From: Larix sibirica
Lineage: Eukaryota; Streptophyta; Pinopsida; Pinales; Pinaceae
Assembly: GCA_004151065.3 (NCBI GenBank)
Contig: NWUY0300108718.1
Span: 18,098-32,451 of the forward strand
Direction of reading: 5' to 3'
DNA length: 14,354 bases
Below the pieces are notes generated by a model. The model made no database searches, was not told the DNA's origin, and saw nothing but the letters and a program-made list of their open reading frames with translations. Numbering within the stretch: position 1 is the stretch's first letter; every line of letters starts with the position of its first letter. Positions 1-7,962 of the stretch are shown piece after piece. The position numbers were made by a program, and so were the translations under genes.

Positions 1-99
1 TACAATATCTTTCCATGTGTCCATAATTGTGGAAATTGTAACATTAAACATTGCAGTTCAAGTGGACACTTCTATTTCTTTCTTGAGAATTTCCTCCAT

Positions 100-141
100 A
101 AGATTTGCAATCTCTAGCCCAAAATTATTGCAAGAGAAACA
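100..141 (-). other. Decayed second zinc knuckle in gag
   Basis: The peptide CFSCNNFGLEIANL occupies the place where plant copia gags of this type often carry a second knuckle. The first two Cys are at the right C-x2-C spacing, but the His position is Leu (115-117) and the last Cys position is Leu (100-102), so zinc binding would be lost. Reading this as a former knuckle is inference from spacing and context. Confidence 0.5.
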
Positions 142-1065
142 CTTTCCAAGATAGATGCTTAGATATCTGGGTGTAGAAGATCTTATTGATGGTGCAACTT
201 CTATGTATCCATGTTTATCTGAATCTTGATGACGATGAATTCTTCCTTTGTAATATTTGTCTTGATGGGAGTTTATGAGAATGTCCGCATAACTCTTATC
301 ATTCTCTTCAATTTTCTTTTCTGGTAGATTGGAACAATTCTCTTCAACTTTATTTGCTAGTGGTTTCGAGCTTTCACCTTCTTCAACATTCTTCTGTTCA
401 TCATAGCCAAAACCAGTATTATCAAGCGAATATATTTGCTGGATGATAATTTCATCTAAGATCAACGTGCTCTTCTCAAACTTCAAGTTTGTGGTAGCTA
501 TCTTCTCCAATTCCTTTTGTGGAGTAATAATATCAAACTCTCTTTCTTGGAAAATGTCTCCCTTCTCCTTTAGTTGACTTGTTAGGAATTCTTCAATTAT
601 ATTTGTTTCTTACACTTGATTTCTTATGGAAACAACAATATTTTCATTCTATTCATTTAGTGAAAGGATCTCCAACTCTTGAGATTGACAAAATTCCTTC
701 TTCTCTAGAAGTTGACTTGTCAGGTCTTCAATTTTATTGGCATCTTCTATTTGAATTCTTAGAACAACAATGGTCTTTTCAACTTCTTGATACATATGAA
801 TTATTTCTTCTTCTTGTGTTATCATGCTTTCAAAAAGTGTTCTTGACTCTTCTTCAAGATCCATAAATTTCTTCAATTTCTTTCTTAGGGAAATAATTTC
901 AGCGTCTTGCATTTTGCAGATTTGATCCTTCTCCTTTTCTTCTTTTTATGAATCTGTCGTTTCTTTCTGATGATTTTCATTTTCTTCATCAATAGGATTT
1001 GTAATCATGGTCATAAGGAAAGTTTCTTGTTCTTATGAACCGCTAGCTTTCCCTTCTTCATATGG

Positions 1066-1107
1066 ACACTCAGCAGTAGAATGTCCTATTCTTTCGCATT
1101 TAAAACA
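1066..1107 (-). other. CCHC zinc knuckle in gag remnant
   Basis: The peptide CFKCERIGHSTAEC fits C-x2-C-x4-H-x4-C exactly, the nucleic-acid-binding knuckle of retroelement nucleocapsids. It lies in the same frame as the rest of the gag and is undamaged, although stops lie on both sides (1255 and 1033). Confidence 0.85.
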
Positions 1108-1560
1108 TTTAAAGAGTAATTTACTTGGTACATTTTTGGGGTTTGCTTCTTCTTTTGGTGGCTCTTCCTTTTCAATGAATTCGTCAATTGTGTAAAGATT
1201 ATGTAGCTTGTCCCAAAGATATTTAAATGATGTACATGATCCCAACAAAAACTTTCACAGGATAAAATAATCCATTCTGGATGGCATTTATTTCCATAGC
1301 ATTACCTTTCCTTGAATTCTTTTTAGCTGTGCATTTATTTGTGGAACAATCAAAACTAAATTCCAAACAATATTCCTAAGTGCCATCAAATATGCCTTCA
1401 TATTTATACTCCATGATTCATAATCTGATCCATCAAATAATGGTTCTTCGTATTTACCTAAACTTTCTTGCTTTTCCATGTATTTCAAGGATATTCCTTC
1501 TAGCTACTAAATTGTTATGAAGGTAACCTTGTGTTAGAACACAAATTGGCACTTCTACGT

Positions 1561-1625
1561 CCATGACAACACTTTCATGATGATGTTCGCATGATCACAT
1601 TTTCATGATGACACTTTCATGACAA
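1561..1625. repeat. Cluster of TCATGA palindromes
   Basis: The six-base palindrome TCATGA occurs at 1575-1580, 1603-1608 and 1617-1622 inside a locally repetitive stretch (ACTTTCATGA recurs). It sits just upstream of the gag on the gag's strand, where an LTR or untranslated leader would be expected. No function can be assigned, and it may simply be degenerate low-complexity sequence. Confidence 0.35.
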
Positions 1626-4020
1626 GTATGTTTCTCACACAAAAGGACACTATGGATGGAAGAGCCTTAATTTGGTGCTTGACATTATGGCCTTAACTTA
1701 TCCAGTGATTCCCTAGCAATTAGAATCTTTGTAACTGGTTTTGGAGACAAAAAAAACCCTAATGAGATGTCCAGTAGAATTTTTTCCTGAAAACGCAGGT
1801 TGCCTTTGTCTCACCAGTGTGTTACACATAGGTTCCCTTTGTATCACCATCGTTTTTTCCTTAAAATGACAAACAATATAAAAAAATTCGAATTTTGGGT
1901 AGTTTGGGTGGTTTTGGCAACCTCCCTCTCGATTACAATTGCTCCTAACCAAAGGTAGCCATCTCTACTTAGTATAAAAGCAAGGGAGATGATATATGAA
2001 GCATGGAATTTTGGAGTAAGTGTTGTTATGCTAGAGGAATTCCTACTCTCTATCCCATGTTGTCCATGCCCTATGTCTTGAAGTTGTTTCCCTAGTCAGT
2101 TTCAAACCCTTATGCATTGGAGCTTTGGTTTGGATTCTTTGAGAAGACAAACAGGGGACCCGAAATCAAGGTTTCGAAAGGTGCTTGGAAGTTAAATATA
2201 TATTTGTAACTTTATGCTATTTTGAATAAAGATTGGAGACTTGAATTCACTTCCCTAACTAGTGTGTTCATTATTCTCTCAGATTTGGTTACATGTTGAT
2301 GTTCATTTGATTAGATTGTTTATTTCTATGTTTTATTTGAATTTACACAATCTTATGTATCCAAATGTGTTTGAGGAAGGTACTGTAATGGTTTTGCAGG
2401 TTCTTGGGTTTAAGGTTTGGAACAAATCTTGGAGCAACAAAAGTTAGGATCAAACTCCTTAAACAAGGTACATGATTCTCTATCTTTTAAATCCTAGTTT
2501 AGCTTTGTTTGAATATAAACCCTAATTTTATTTCTGTAAAGCACTAGATGTTTGTATTATTCAACTCTAGTATGTTGGTGATATCAATCCAGTCATAGGA
2601 TACTTTTCTGCACAATAGAATTGGCGAATCTGTTGGGAGTTAGTAATATGTTTTGGGGTTTCCTAAGTCCATTCTTCAAGTTTTCGTGGTTGTTTAGAGT
2701 CCATTTACAAGTTAGTATTGATATAAGGATTTAGTATACATATCGACCCTTCAAGTTTTTGAGTTGGACTTGAATTTTGTGACTTTCAGTACAATAATGC
2801 CTTTCACCTTCATGAAAGTGGTATTTTTGGTCCAAAAATTCCCTTGAGAATCTACACAATAGTGTTTGGAATGCTACTATGCTTTGGCTCACCAACATTT
2901 TGTCCCGTGGGAAGTGTTTTTTCATTTTTTTCCCTATCCGTGGGGTTTTTATTGGATTTTTGGGAGTCTTTGCTTATCCTAGGTCTGGTTAGTACAACTT
3001 AGAATTTTGGTGTTTGCTCAGTGATTGATCTTGGATTGGTTTTTGAGTCTTTTTGACATAAAAAGGCTTTTGAAGAAGAGTATCGGATCTTATTCCTTTT
3101 TCACCATTTTTTTGAAAAGATTTGAAGGTCTCTGATTGTTAAGGTATTCAAGTGACCTCTTAGAAATATTATACTTACTTTTTGTGATTATTCTCAGTTA
3201 GTCCTTCTGGTTTCCTTGGGTGAAAAGTTTTGGAAAGAGTCTTTTTGATTTTAGGCTTCTTGTTGCCTTTTTTGACTTTGTACTTTTGGATTTATTTTGG
3301 GGTGGAAGTTTAGGGATTTTTCTATTGTTTTTTTTCCCGATTACACTAGTTATGTGCAAGAATCGGGCCTTCCCAAAATTGAGTCTTAGTAGGTCTTTTT
3401 CTATTTGGATTCTAAAATTCATCTTACGTAATTTTCTCCACTTGGCATATGCTTGTGTGACTAAAGAGTTTAGTGTTTGTGGCCACTTCCACTTTGTTGA
3501 TAAAGGTTTATGATATATAAATGTGTTTAGATGAAGGCCAATAGTGTAAATGACTTAAAAACTTGAAATGTAGACCACTCTAAAAAAGTATAGAAAGGAT
3601 TTCTTTGTTGCGATAATTATTAATCATTGGGACAATTATATCAAATTCCTTCATGAAAATTTGGTGGTAGAGTGAAGATCAAGTTGAGGTTCGATCCGAA
3701 AATAATTGAATGTTTGTATGTTGATTCTCTAAGCTCATAACGTGAGCTAGGACATAGGGCGTAGGCCAGCCTGCTTGCCAATAATTTTATGCTTGTGCTT
3801 CTTCTCAATTATGCTTGTAAGTAATATTATGTTGATAATCTTGTGATGCGTTGTAATGAACATGCGCAAATGTCCAGGATTCAATCCTTGGTTGTGTCTT
3901 ATATAGTTAATGGATTCTGCATTATGTCGTATTGATAGTTTTAATTATCGAATTGTTGAATGTGCCTCCCACATTCTGAGTAGAGAAATTTTAAAGAAGA
4001 ACAATTGTTTATAAAAAAAA
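1626..4020. other. Gene-free AT-rich region
   Basis: About 2.4 kb with no supported gene on either strand. Short open stretches (for example minus 1713-1952, plus 2262-2447, minus 3198-3422) show no domain, no continuous frame and low-complexity composition. A plus-strand TATA-like motif followed by an AATAAA about 250 bp later is annotated separately. The region lies behind the gag relic, so degraded LTR or leader sequence is a reasonable guess for part of it, but no terminal TG...CA pair or primer-binding site was recognised. Confidence 0.5.
1972..2230 (+). promoter_or_regulatory. TATA-like box with downstream AATAAA
   Basis: A TATAAAAG motif starts near 1972 and an AATAAA polyadenylation-like hexamer lies at 2225-2230, preceded by the T-rich TTTGTAACTTTATG. 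The spacing of about 250 bp resembles the U3-R layout of an LTR, or a very short transcription unit. No coding sequence lies between them and no repeat partner is visible in the window, so this is only a motif-level suggestion; both motifs are common by chance in AT-rich DNA. Confidence 0.2.
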
Positions 4021-4120
4021 TAATGAGGATGTTTATTCAATCGATATTTCTTTATGTATATTTTTGGGTTTAATGAGGAAGTTTATTCAATCCATATTTC
4101 TTTATGTATATTTTCGGGTT
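4021..4120. repeat. 50-bp tandem duplication, two copies
   Basis: Units at 4021-4070 and 4071-4120 are each exactly 50 bp and differ at three positions (10th, 23rd and 45th bases of the unit), so 47 of 50 match. There are no gaps between copies and no third copy on either side. The unit has no open frame or known motif. The high identity suggests the duplication is younger than much of the surrounding decay. Confidence 0.95.
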
Positions 4121-4239
4121 TGAAATATTTTCTTTCATATACCAGTTTTGTGATAATCTAGTTTACTATTTTGTAAGTGCATGGGAGGCAATTTTTTTTT
4201 TACCTTTGAGTCCTCTAACTTCTCACCGTCCTTGCTGGT

Positions 4240-4271
4240 AGGTAGAGATAAATTGCAGGTAGAGATAAATT
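4240..4271. repeat. 17-bp tandem duplication, about 1.9 copies
   Basis: The unit AGGTAGAGATAAATTGC (4240-4256) is followed at once by AGGTAGAGATAAATT (4257-4271). The shared bases are identical. No function is visible. Confidence 0.9.
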
Positions 4272-5427
4272 AACTAATGCATAGAGCATTAAACTCTAAA
4301 CATATGTGCAACTTCCACGCAACCCGAGGTCTGGTCTATGAGTGCAAACAATGAAAACTATGAGAAAAAATATCTCAGTGAAATTTGCTATCTACAACAA
4401 CTCATATTGCTATAACACAGTCATGAGGACTCCAAAACAATGCTGCAGTATCTCTCTTCTTGAGGATTGCAGCGGGATAGGTATTTCCTGCTATATATTA
4501 TAACAGTCCCTACCTTATTATAATTATAACATAAAATTCGAATAAAAATAATGTTCTGGTGTAGAATTTTTTTTAAAGTGTGAAACAATCTTCTATTGCA
4601 ATTCAAAGATTAATGCACGTTGAGGACATGTAACAACTATAATAACTAAAGAAAGAATTGGTATATTCGTAAGCCACGTATCGTTTTGTAATGAAATCTT
4701 TTCTGCAACCTCGCATTTGCTTCCTATTTTTTCGTAATCCACCTATCTTTATCATGTTTTTAGACAACAATTTTCCCAATGAAATAGTCCATTTTCGAAC
4801 TCCCGCCTATATACTTGCAAATGAAATACTATTAATTTAATGCATCATGCATGCTCCAAAATATTCAAGTCTCTATTGGAACTAGGGTTTCTATTGAACA
4901 CACATATACAATTCTCCCGGTGGCATAGCAACTTTCCCGTGTTTTGCTTTTAACTTTGGCAGGGACTTGAAGCTATGCTTCTATCTCTCTTGTTGTAATG
5001 TTGTTTCAAGGGGCAATCTCGAGGCAATCTCCCAATACAAGATCACAAGAATCTTATAATTTTCCTTGGTGATACCATGACCTATTTATAGAACAATTAG
5101 TTATCTTATGCATTTACTTGTTTTGACACCTAGAAAATTTGATAAAAGAAAGTAAATACTAACATAAAACTAAGAGAAGATATAATATTTATTTCACTCA
5201 CATTATTAATGGAAATAACTTGAACAAAATGATTGTTAGGAGAATAACATAATAATATATTAAGCCAAAATATGTTTTACAAGTTTCCTCTATTTTCCAT
5301 GACTATTTTAACTTCGCATTTACTTTGCAATTATTATGGGACATGTTAGGTGGCCATAACTGTAAGATTGAAGTGAACCAATTAGACACTATAAGGATGA
5401 AAATATACTAGATTTTAATGAAAATAA
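4272..5427. other. Gene-free AT-rich region
   Basis: No supported gene in about 1.15 kb. On the minus strand a CTATAAATAG box (5082-5091) lies upstream of a less AT-rich stretch (4900-5075) and is followed by TGGTATCA. This could be an old promoter or LTR scrap, but no start site, coding frame or repeat partner supports it. The short minus-strand open stretch at 4421-4606 has no recognisable domain. Confidence 0.45.
5082..5091 (-). promoter_or_regulatory. TATA-like box, minus strand
   Basis: CTATAAATAG matches a plant TATA box core well on the minus strand. It points leftward into gene-free sequence, so it has no clear client gene; the gag relic begins about 3.6 kb away. Chance occurrence is quite possible. 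Confidence 0.2.
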
Positions 5428-5679
5428 TTGGCTTCCTTTTTTGTCGGTCTTCAGTGTAGTGTCATAAAAGCTAAAGCAGGAGTACCTTCACATACAGGCA
5501 GTCCTACCCATTTGCACACTCGTGGAAAGACAACAAGTAGATTTCAAATAACTTTAAGAAACACAGATTTGCTTCCAATAAAACAGTTAGTTATAACTGC
5601 AAAAATAATAAATAATAATAAAGCAACTAAGTTAAAAGGTTGTTATATTGGTAGAATTAAATTTATTAAAACACCATGA
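5428..5679 (+). CDS. Unidentified small reading frame A
   Basis: An 83-codon open stretch bounded upstream by TAA at 5425 and ending in TGA at 5677-5679. There is no ATG near its left end, so it is probably the 3' part of a longer gene or a relic. The product is basic (many Lys/Arg) with a Thr/Ser/His-rich first half, and codons are A/T-biased, especially 5590-5670. I do not recognise the family. Its stop overlaps the ATG of the next frame (ATGA at 5676-5679), a spacing more typical of viral, organellar or bacterial genes than of plant nuclear genes. It may be a captured foreign fragment, or the open frame may be due to chance. Confidence 0.35.
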   Translation: MASFFVGLQCSVIKAKAGVPSHTGSPTHLHTRGKTTSRFQITLRNTDLLPIKQLVITAKIINNNKATKLKGCYIGRIKFIKTP

Positions 5680-5999
5680 CAAGCTGCGTAGGGCTCTCTG
5701 ACTATAATGATGAGGCTGAAGCACAAATGTTAACTTTCTTAGCCACTTACCCATAATTTAACCACTTTAACTTTACATTCTTAAAGAAGGGAAATGCTTA
5801 CGCCAAATATCAGAGACGCATACCTGATTTAGTTCCATCCAAACCCCTTCGTAACTTTGAATTTTGGAACGTTGAGAAATTTTATGAAAAGGATTTGAGA
5901 TATTTTAAAACATTTTCAGGACTTCTATTTAAAGAATTCAACAAACCATTGCTCTTGATTGCCTCTGTAATCTATGCACAAAAGAATGCCAACATATAG
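5676..5999 (+). pseudogene. Unidentified small reading frame B, one stop
   Basis: Starting at the ATG that overlaps the stop of frame A, this frame runs 107 codons to TAG at 5997-5999 with one premature TAA at 5754-5756. The protein-like text is well mixed, with aromatic-rich segments such as LRNFEFWNVEKFYEKD and FNKPLLLIASVIYA, which looks more like real protein than random translation. I do not recognise it and find no catalytic motif. It directly follows frame A, so both may derive from one compact foreign or old gene unit. Confidence 0.4.
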
Positions 6000-6107
6000 T
6001 TACGAGTGTATTGTAAATGGATAGTAAGGTAAGTGAAACAAATGTCCATACTACACTAATGAGTATTTCATCTTACTAAAGCTAGTGATATCATTTCAAA
6101 AGCATAT

Positions 6108-6140
6108 CCATAAATTGATGATAAATTGATGAAGGCACAG
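6108..6140. repeat. 11-bp tandem repeat ATAAATTGATG
   Basis: ATAAATTGATG occurs twice head to tail around 6110-6131, followed by AAGG. It is a small slippage-type duplication with no visible function, at the left end of the kinase-like scrap. Confidence 0.6.
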
Positions 6141-6290
6141 GTTGACATCTTGGGAACAACTCAACATAAAAATATTGTGAAGCTTTATTGTTGTCTGTAG
6201 AATGGTAATTCTTTACTAGCACCGCTTCACCTTGGAGATAGCTTGGTTTATATTAAGCCATATATACTAGGTGACATTGTGAGGACTTAG
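6129..6290 (+). pseudogene. LRR receptor-like kinase fragment
   Basis: In one frame the peptide DILGTTQHKNIVKLYCC (6144-6194) resembles the segment after helix C of plant LRR receptor-like kinases (subdomains III-IV), where a 'lG.irHKNIVKLYcc' run is characteristic. It is followed by a TAG at 6198-6200, then NGNSLL, and the frame ends at TAG 6288-6290. Only about 50 codons survive. No ATP-binding loop, catalytic loop or LRR is present. The likely origin is a truncated kinase copy or a fragment captured by a repeat. The identification depends on one short motif. Confidence 0.45.
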
Positions 6291-6353
6291 AAACTAGATA
6301 CATGTAGCGAGGCTATGGGAAACCAGATTGGCTTTACCAATGTGTTTACATTG

Positions 6354-6416
6354 CATGTATATTTATATATGTATTAAATATGTACACATGTATATTTATA
6401 TATGTATTGAATATAA
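6354..6416. repeat. 33-bp AT-rich tandem duplication
   Basis: The units begin at 6354 and 6387 with the same CATGTATATTTATATATGTA and share ATTRAATAT thereafter; the second copy is incomplete. The array ends about 20 bp before the LINE target-site duplication, so the LINE entered next to a pre-existing AT-rich repeat. Confidence 0.85.
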
Positions 6417-6436
6417 TTCTTACAATCATTAATCAT

Positions 6437-6445
6437 TCATTTGGT
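6437..6445 (+). repeat. Target-site duplication, left copy
   Basis: TCATTTGGT here is repeated exactly at 13736-13744, directly after the poly-A tail of the LINE. The next bases (GAC versus AAT) differ by two transitions, so the original duplication may have been about 12 bp. A length of 9-12 bp fits target-primed reverse transcription by L1-type elements. Confidence 0.75.
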
Positions 6446-6481
6446 GACAATAAGATTTGAGTTGGATGGAGCTGAAGTGAG
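6446..6481 (+). other. LINE 5' leader
   Basis: A short purine-rich stretch between the left target-site duplication and the first coherent ORF1 frame. It contains in-frame stops, so no start codon can be chosen with confidence. Plant L1 promoters are internal, but none is recognisable here. Confidence 0.4.
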
Positions 6482-7962
6482 GAGGAAGGCTTTGATGGCG
6501 AGTTAGGGTTCTGGAAACATGACAACAACAAGGAAGATTCAGGAGCAGGGTTTACCAACGACGACAGGACTAAGGAAAAATGGGAGAGCCGATGGGGGGT
6601 TGTGAACCCTACCATGATTCTAAAGTTAAGGGCGTGGATGGAGAAGACGATATGGACACCTCCCAAAGGACGGGAGGAGAAGGGACGAGCATGAGATAAG
6701 ATCAACAGACTTCTAAAAATGAAACCAAGAATCCGGACCAGTGTGTGCCTAATACGTCTACACTACCATCAGTTCAAATAAGAATTGAAGGATTAAGAGC
6801 ACACATCCAACATATGAAATACCACGCTCTAATAAGCAAATTTATTAACATCTGGCTAGTGGAGAAGGCACTAACATGGTGGATAATGGGACATGGAAAA
6901 AGAAAGCCCATTATGACTTGCAACTAGGAGCAAAGGGTTTTTTCACAATTATTTTTCTCAATGTGGAAGATAGGAATAGAATAATGGACAGAGGTCCATA
7001 CTTCTTCAACTCAGCAGGTTTATTCTTACTACCATGGAAATAATGCTTTAATAAAGACATGGAGGAATTAATGGTGGTTTCACTATGGATTCGTTTATAT
7101 TCATTACTAGCAGAATACGGGAGGGGGGATATTTTGGAAGACCTAGGCAATACGATGAGATCCTTTGTGAAAAATTCGAAGCAAACCAAAATGGTGAAAT
7201 ACATGTCGTACACAAGAATCTGTGTATATATGGATCTGTTAAGGGATCTCCCACAAGCAATACAATTATCATGGGAGGAAAAGGAGTGGATACAACTATT
7301 AGACTACGAAAACATTCCTTTCAGGTGTAGAAGGTGCCCTGACACCTATTCAGATATTTCCCTCTGAACTCTCCTTCGACACAAGCCAAGAAAAGGGAAG
7401 AGAAGGATGCATAGGGATACACTAAGGTTAACAACAGAAAATGTCAAGCGAGGAGAGGAACAGGGCCGAAGATACATAAAAAGCCTCAGGTTACCAATAG
7501 ATTTGACGCACTAACTCAAGAACGGGACACCTCCAAGAATGAAGAAGGAAAGAGAAGTGAAGAGGGGGAGAAGAAAGAAGAGAAGACAATGGAAGGAATA
7601 GATGTAAACGTATTATACCAAGAGAAAGGAGATACAAATATGAAACCAAAAGGAGCAGAAGACCTAGAGATAGGGGAGATGAATTTGGAAGGAATAAAAA
7701 ATGATTTCACTAACCTAGAAACATGGTATATAACGTCTCAACAAGTACGCCTTCTGAGAGAAGTAATATTGAAACTCCATCAACGAAAAAATTAGGAGTG
7801 ACTTCAGAGAATAAAAAAGAAATTGAGAGGAAAAACATAGGGGATAAGAAAGGAAGGAGAACCAACCAACAAAGAATCAAAGACGTGGGAGAGAAATTGG
7901 TGGCATTGGGTTCGTACCCGACCATCAAGGACACCTTCCAAGCCATCACCATTTCCTTATAA
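6482..7962 (+). pseudogene. LINE ORF1 remnant, DUF4283 RNA-binding protein
   Basis: ORF1 of plant L1 elements is an RNA-binding chaperone that coats the element RNA. The coding text passes through several frames: 6482-6693 (acidic/Gly-rich N-terminus); 6700-6927 with the DUF4283 beginning (MKYHALISKFINIW); 6897-7334 with DLQLGAKGFFTIIF, DRGPYFFNSAGLFL, ARICVYMDL-type text (TRICVYMDLLRDLPQAIQLS) and IPFRCRRC; 7380-7795 with NRFDALTQ (about 7496-7519) and a Lys/Glu-rich tail; and 7723-7962 to the TAA. Stops lie at 6691 (after the N-terminal part), 6925, about 7041 and near 7415. The start codon cannot be fixed. The DUF4283 core is quite well preserved, so decay is moderate. The order and spacing to ORF2 are as expected. 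Confidence 0.8.
7321..7380 (+). other. Damaged ORF1 zinc knuckle
   Basis: CRRC begins the expected CCHC knuckle that follows DUF4283 in plant L1 ORF1. After the second Cys the text breaks: a CACCTATTCAG core (reading HLF.. in another frame) follows too closely, consistent with loss of a few codons plus a frame change. The His and last Cys are not recoverable in one frame. Confidence 0.5.

Larger units (their letters stand above)
58..1506 (-). pseudogene. Ty1/copia-type retrotransposon gag remnant
   Basis: Reading leftward from about 1500, a single minus-strand frame encodes a degenerate plant copia-like Gag, the capsid/nucleocapsid polyprotein that packages retrotransposon RNA in cytoplasmic particles. 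Visible in order: an N-terminal DUF4219-like motif (LFDGSDYESWSINMKAYLMA, about 1380-1450); a UBN2/gag-like segment containing YLWDKLHNLY (about 1190-1220); a CCHC zinc knuckle (1066-1107); a long Glu/Lys/Leu-rich coiled-coil-like stretch (about 490-950); a FEKS...LDEI and GFGYD region typical of plant gag tails (about 405-480); and a decayed second knuckle (100-141). In-frame stops lie at 1288, 1255, 1033, 946, 649 and 610, and the frame closes at 58. No frameshift is needed over about 1.4 kb. The frame is open from just after a stop at 1504-1506, so the true start is uncertain; the first Met is at 1477-1479. No protease, integrase, RT or LTR is present here; pol would be expected past the left edge. 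Family assignment is by recalled motif resemblance. Confidence 0.8.

Noticed and set aside
579-866. 95-codon plus-strand open frame
   Set aside because: It is the reverse-complement shadow of the gag coiled-coil region; its Leu/Phe-rich text follows from Glu/Lys-rich codons on the other strand.
1713-1952. 79-codon minus-strand open frame
   Set aside because: No homology recognised, no continuation in neighbouring sequence and no codon signal; its length is within chance expectation.
3198-3513. Overlapping open frames on both strands in a T-rich region
   Set aside because: Both translations are low complexity (Lys/Ser-rich on one strand, Phe/Leu-rich on the other) with no domain or start context.
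3838-3900. GGATTCAATCCTTGG resembling a tRNA T-arm/B box, possible tRNA or SINE
   Set aside because: The match to the B box has a mismatch at a conserved base, no A box lies at a proper distance upstream and no acceptor stem can be formed.
5065-5091. TGGTATCA on the minus strand next to a TATA box, resembling the initiator-tRNA primer-binding site of copia elements
   Set aside because: Only eight bases match, the site sits a few bases after the TATA box instead of after an LTR end, and no LTR pair or coding region follows.
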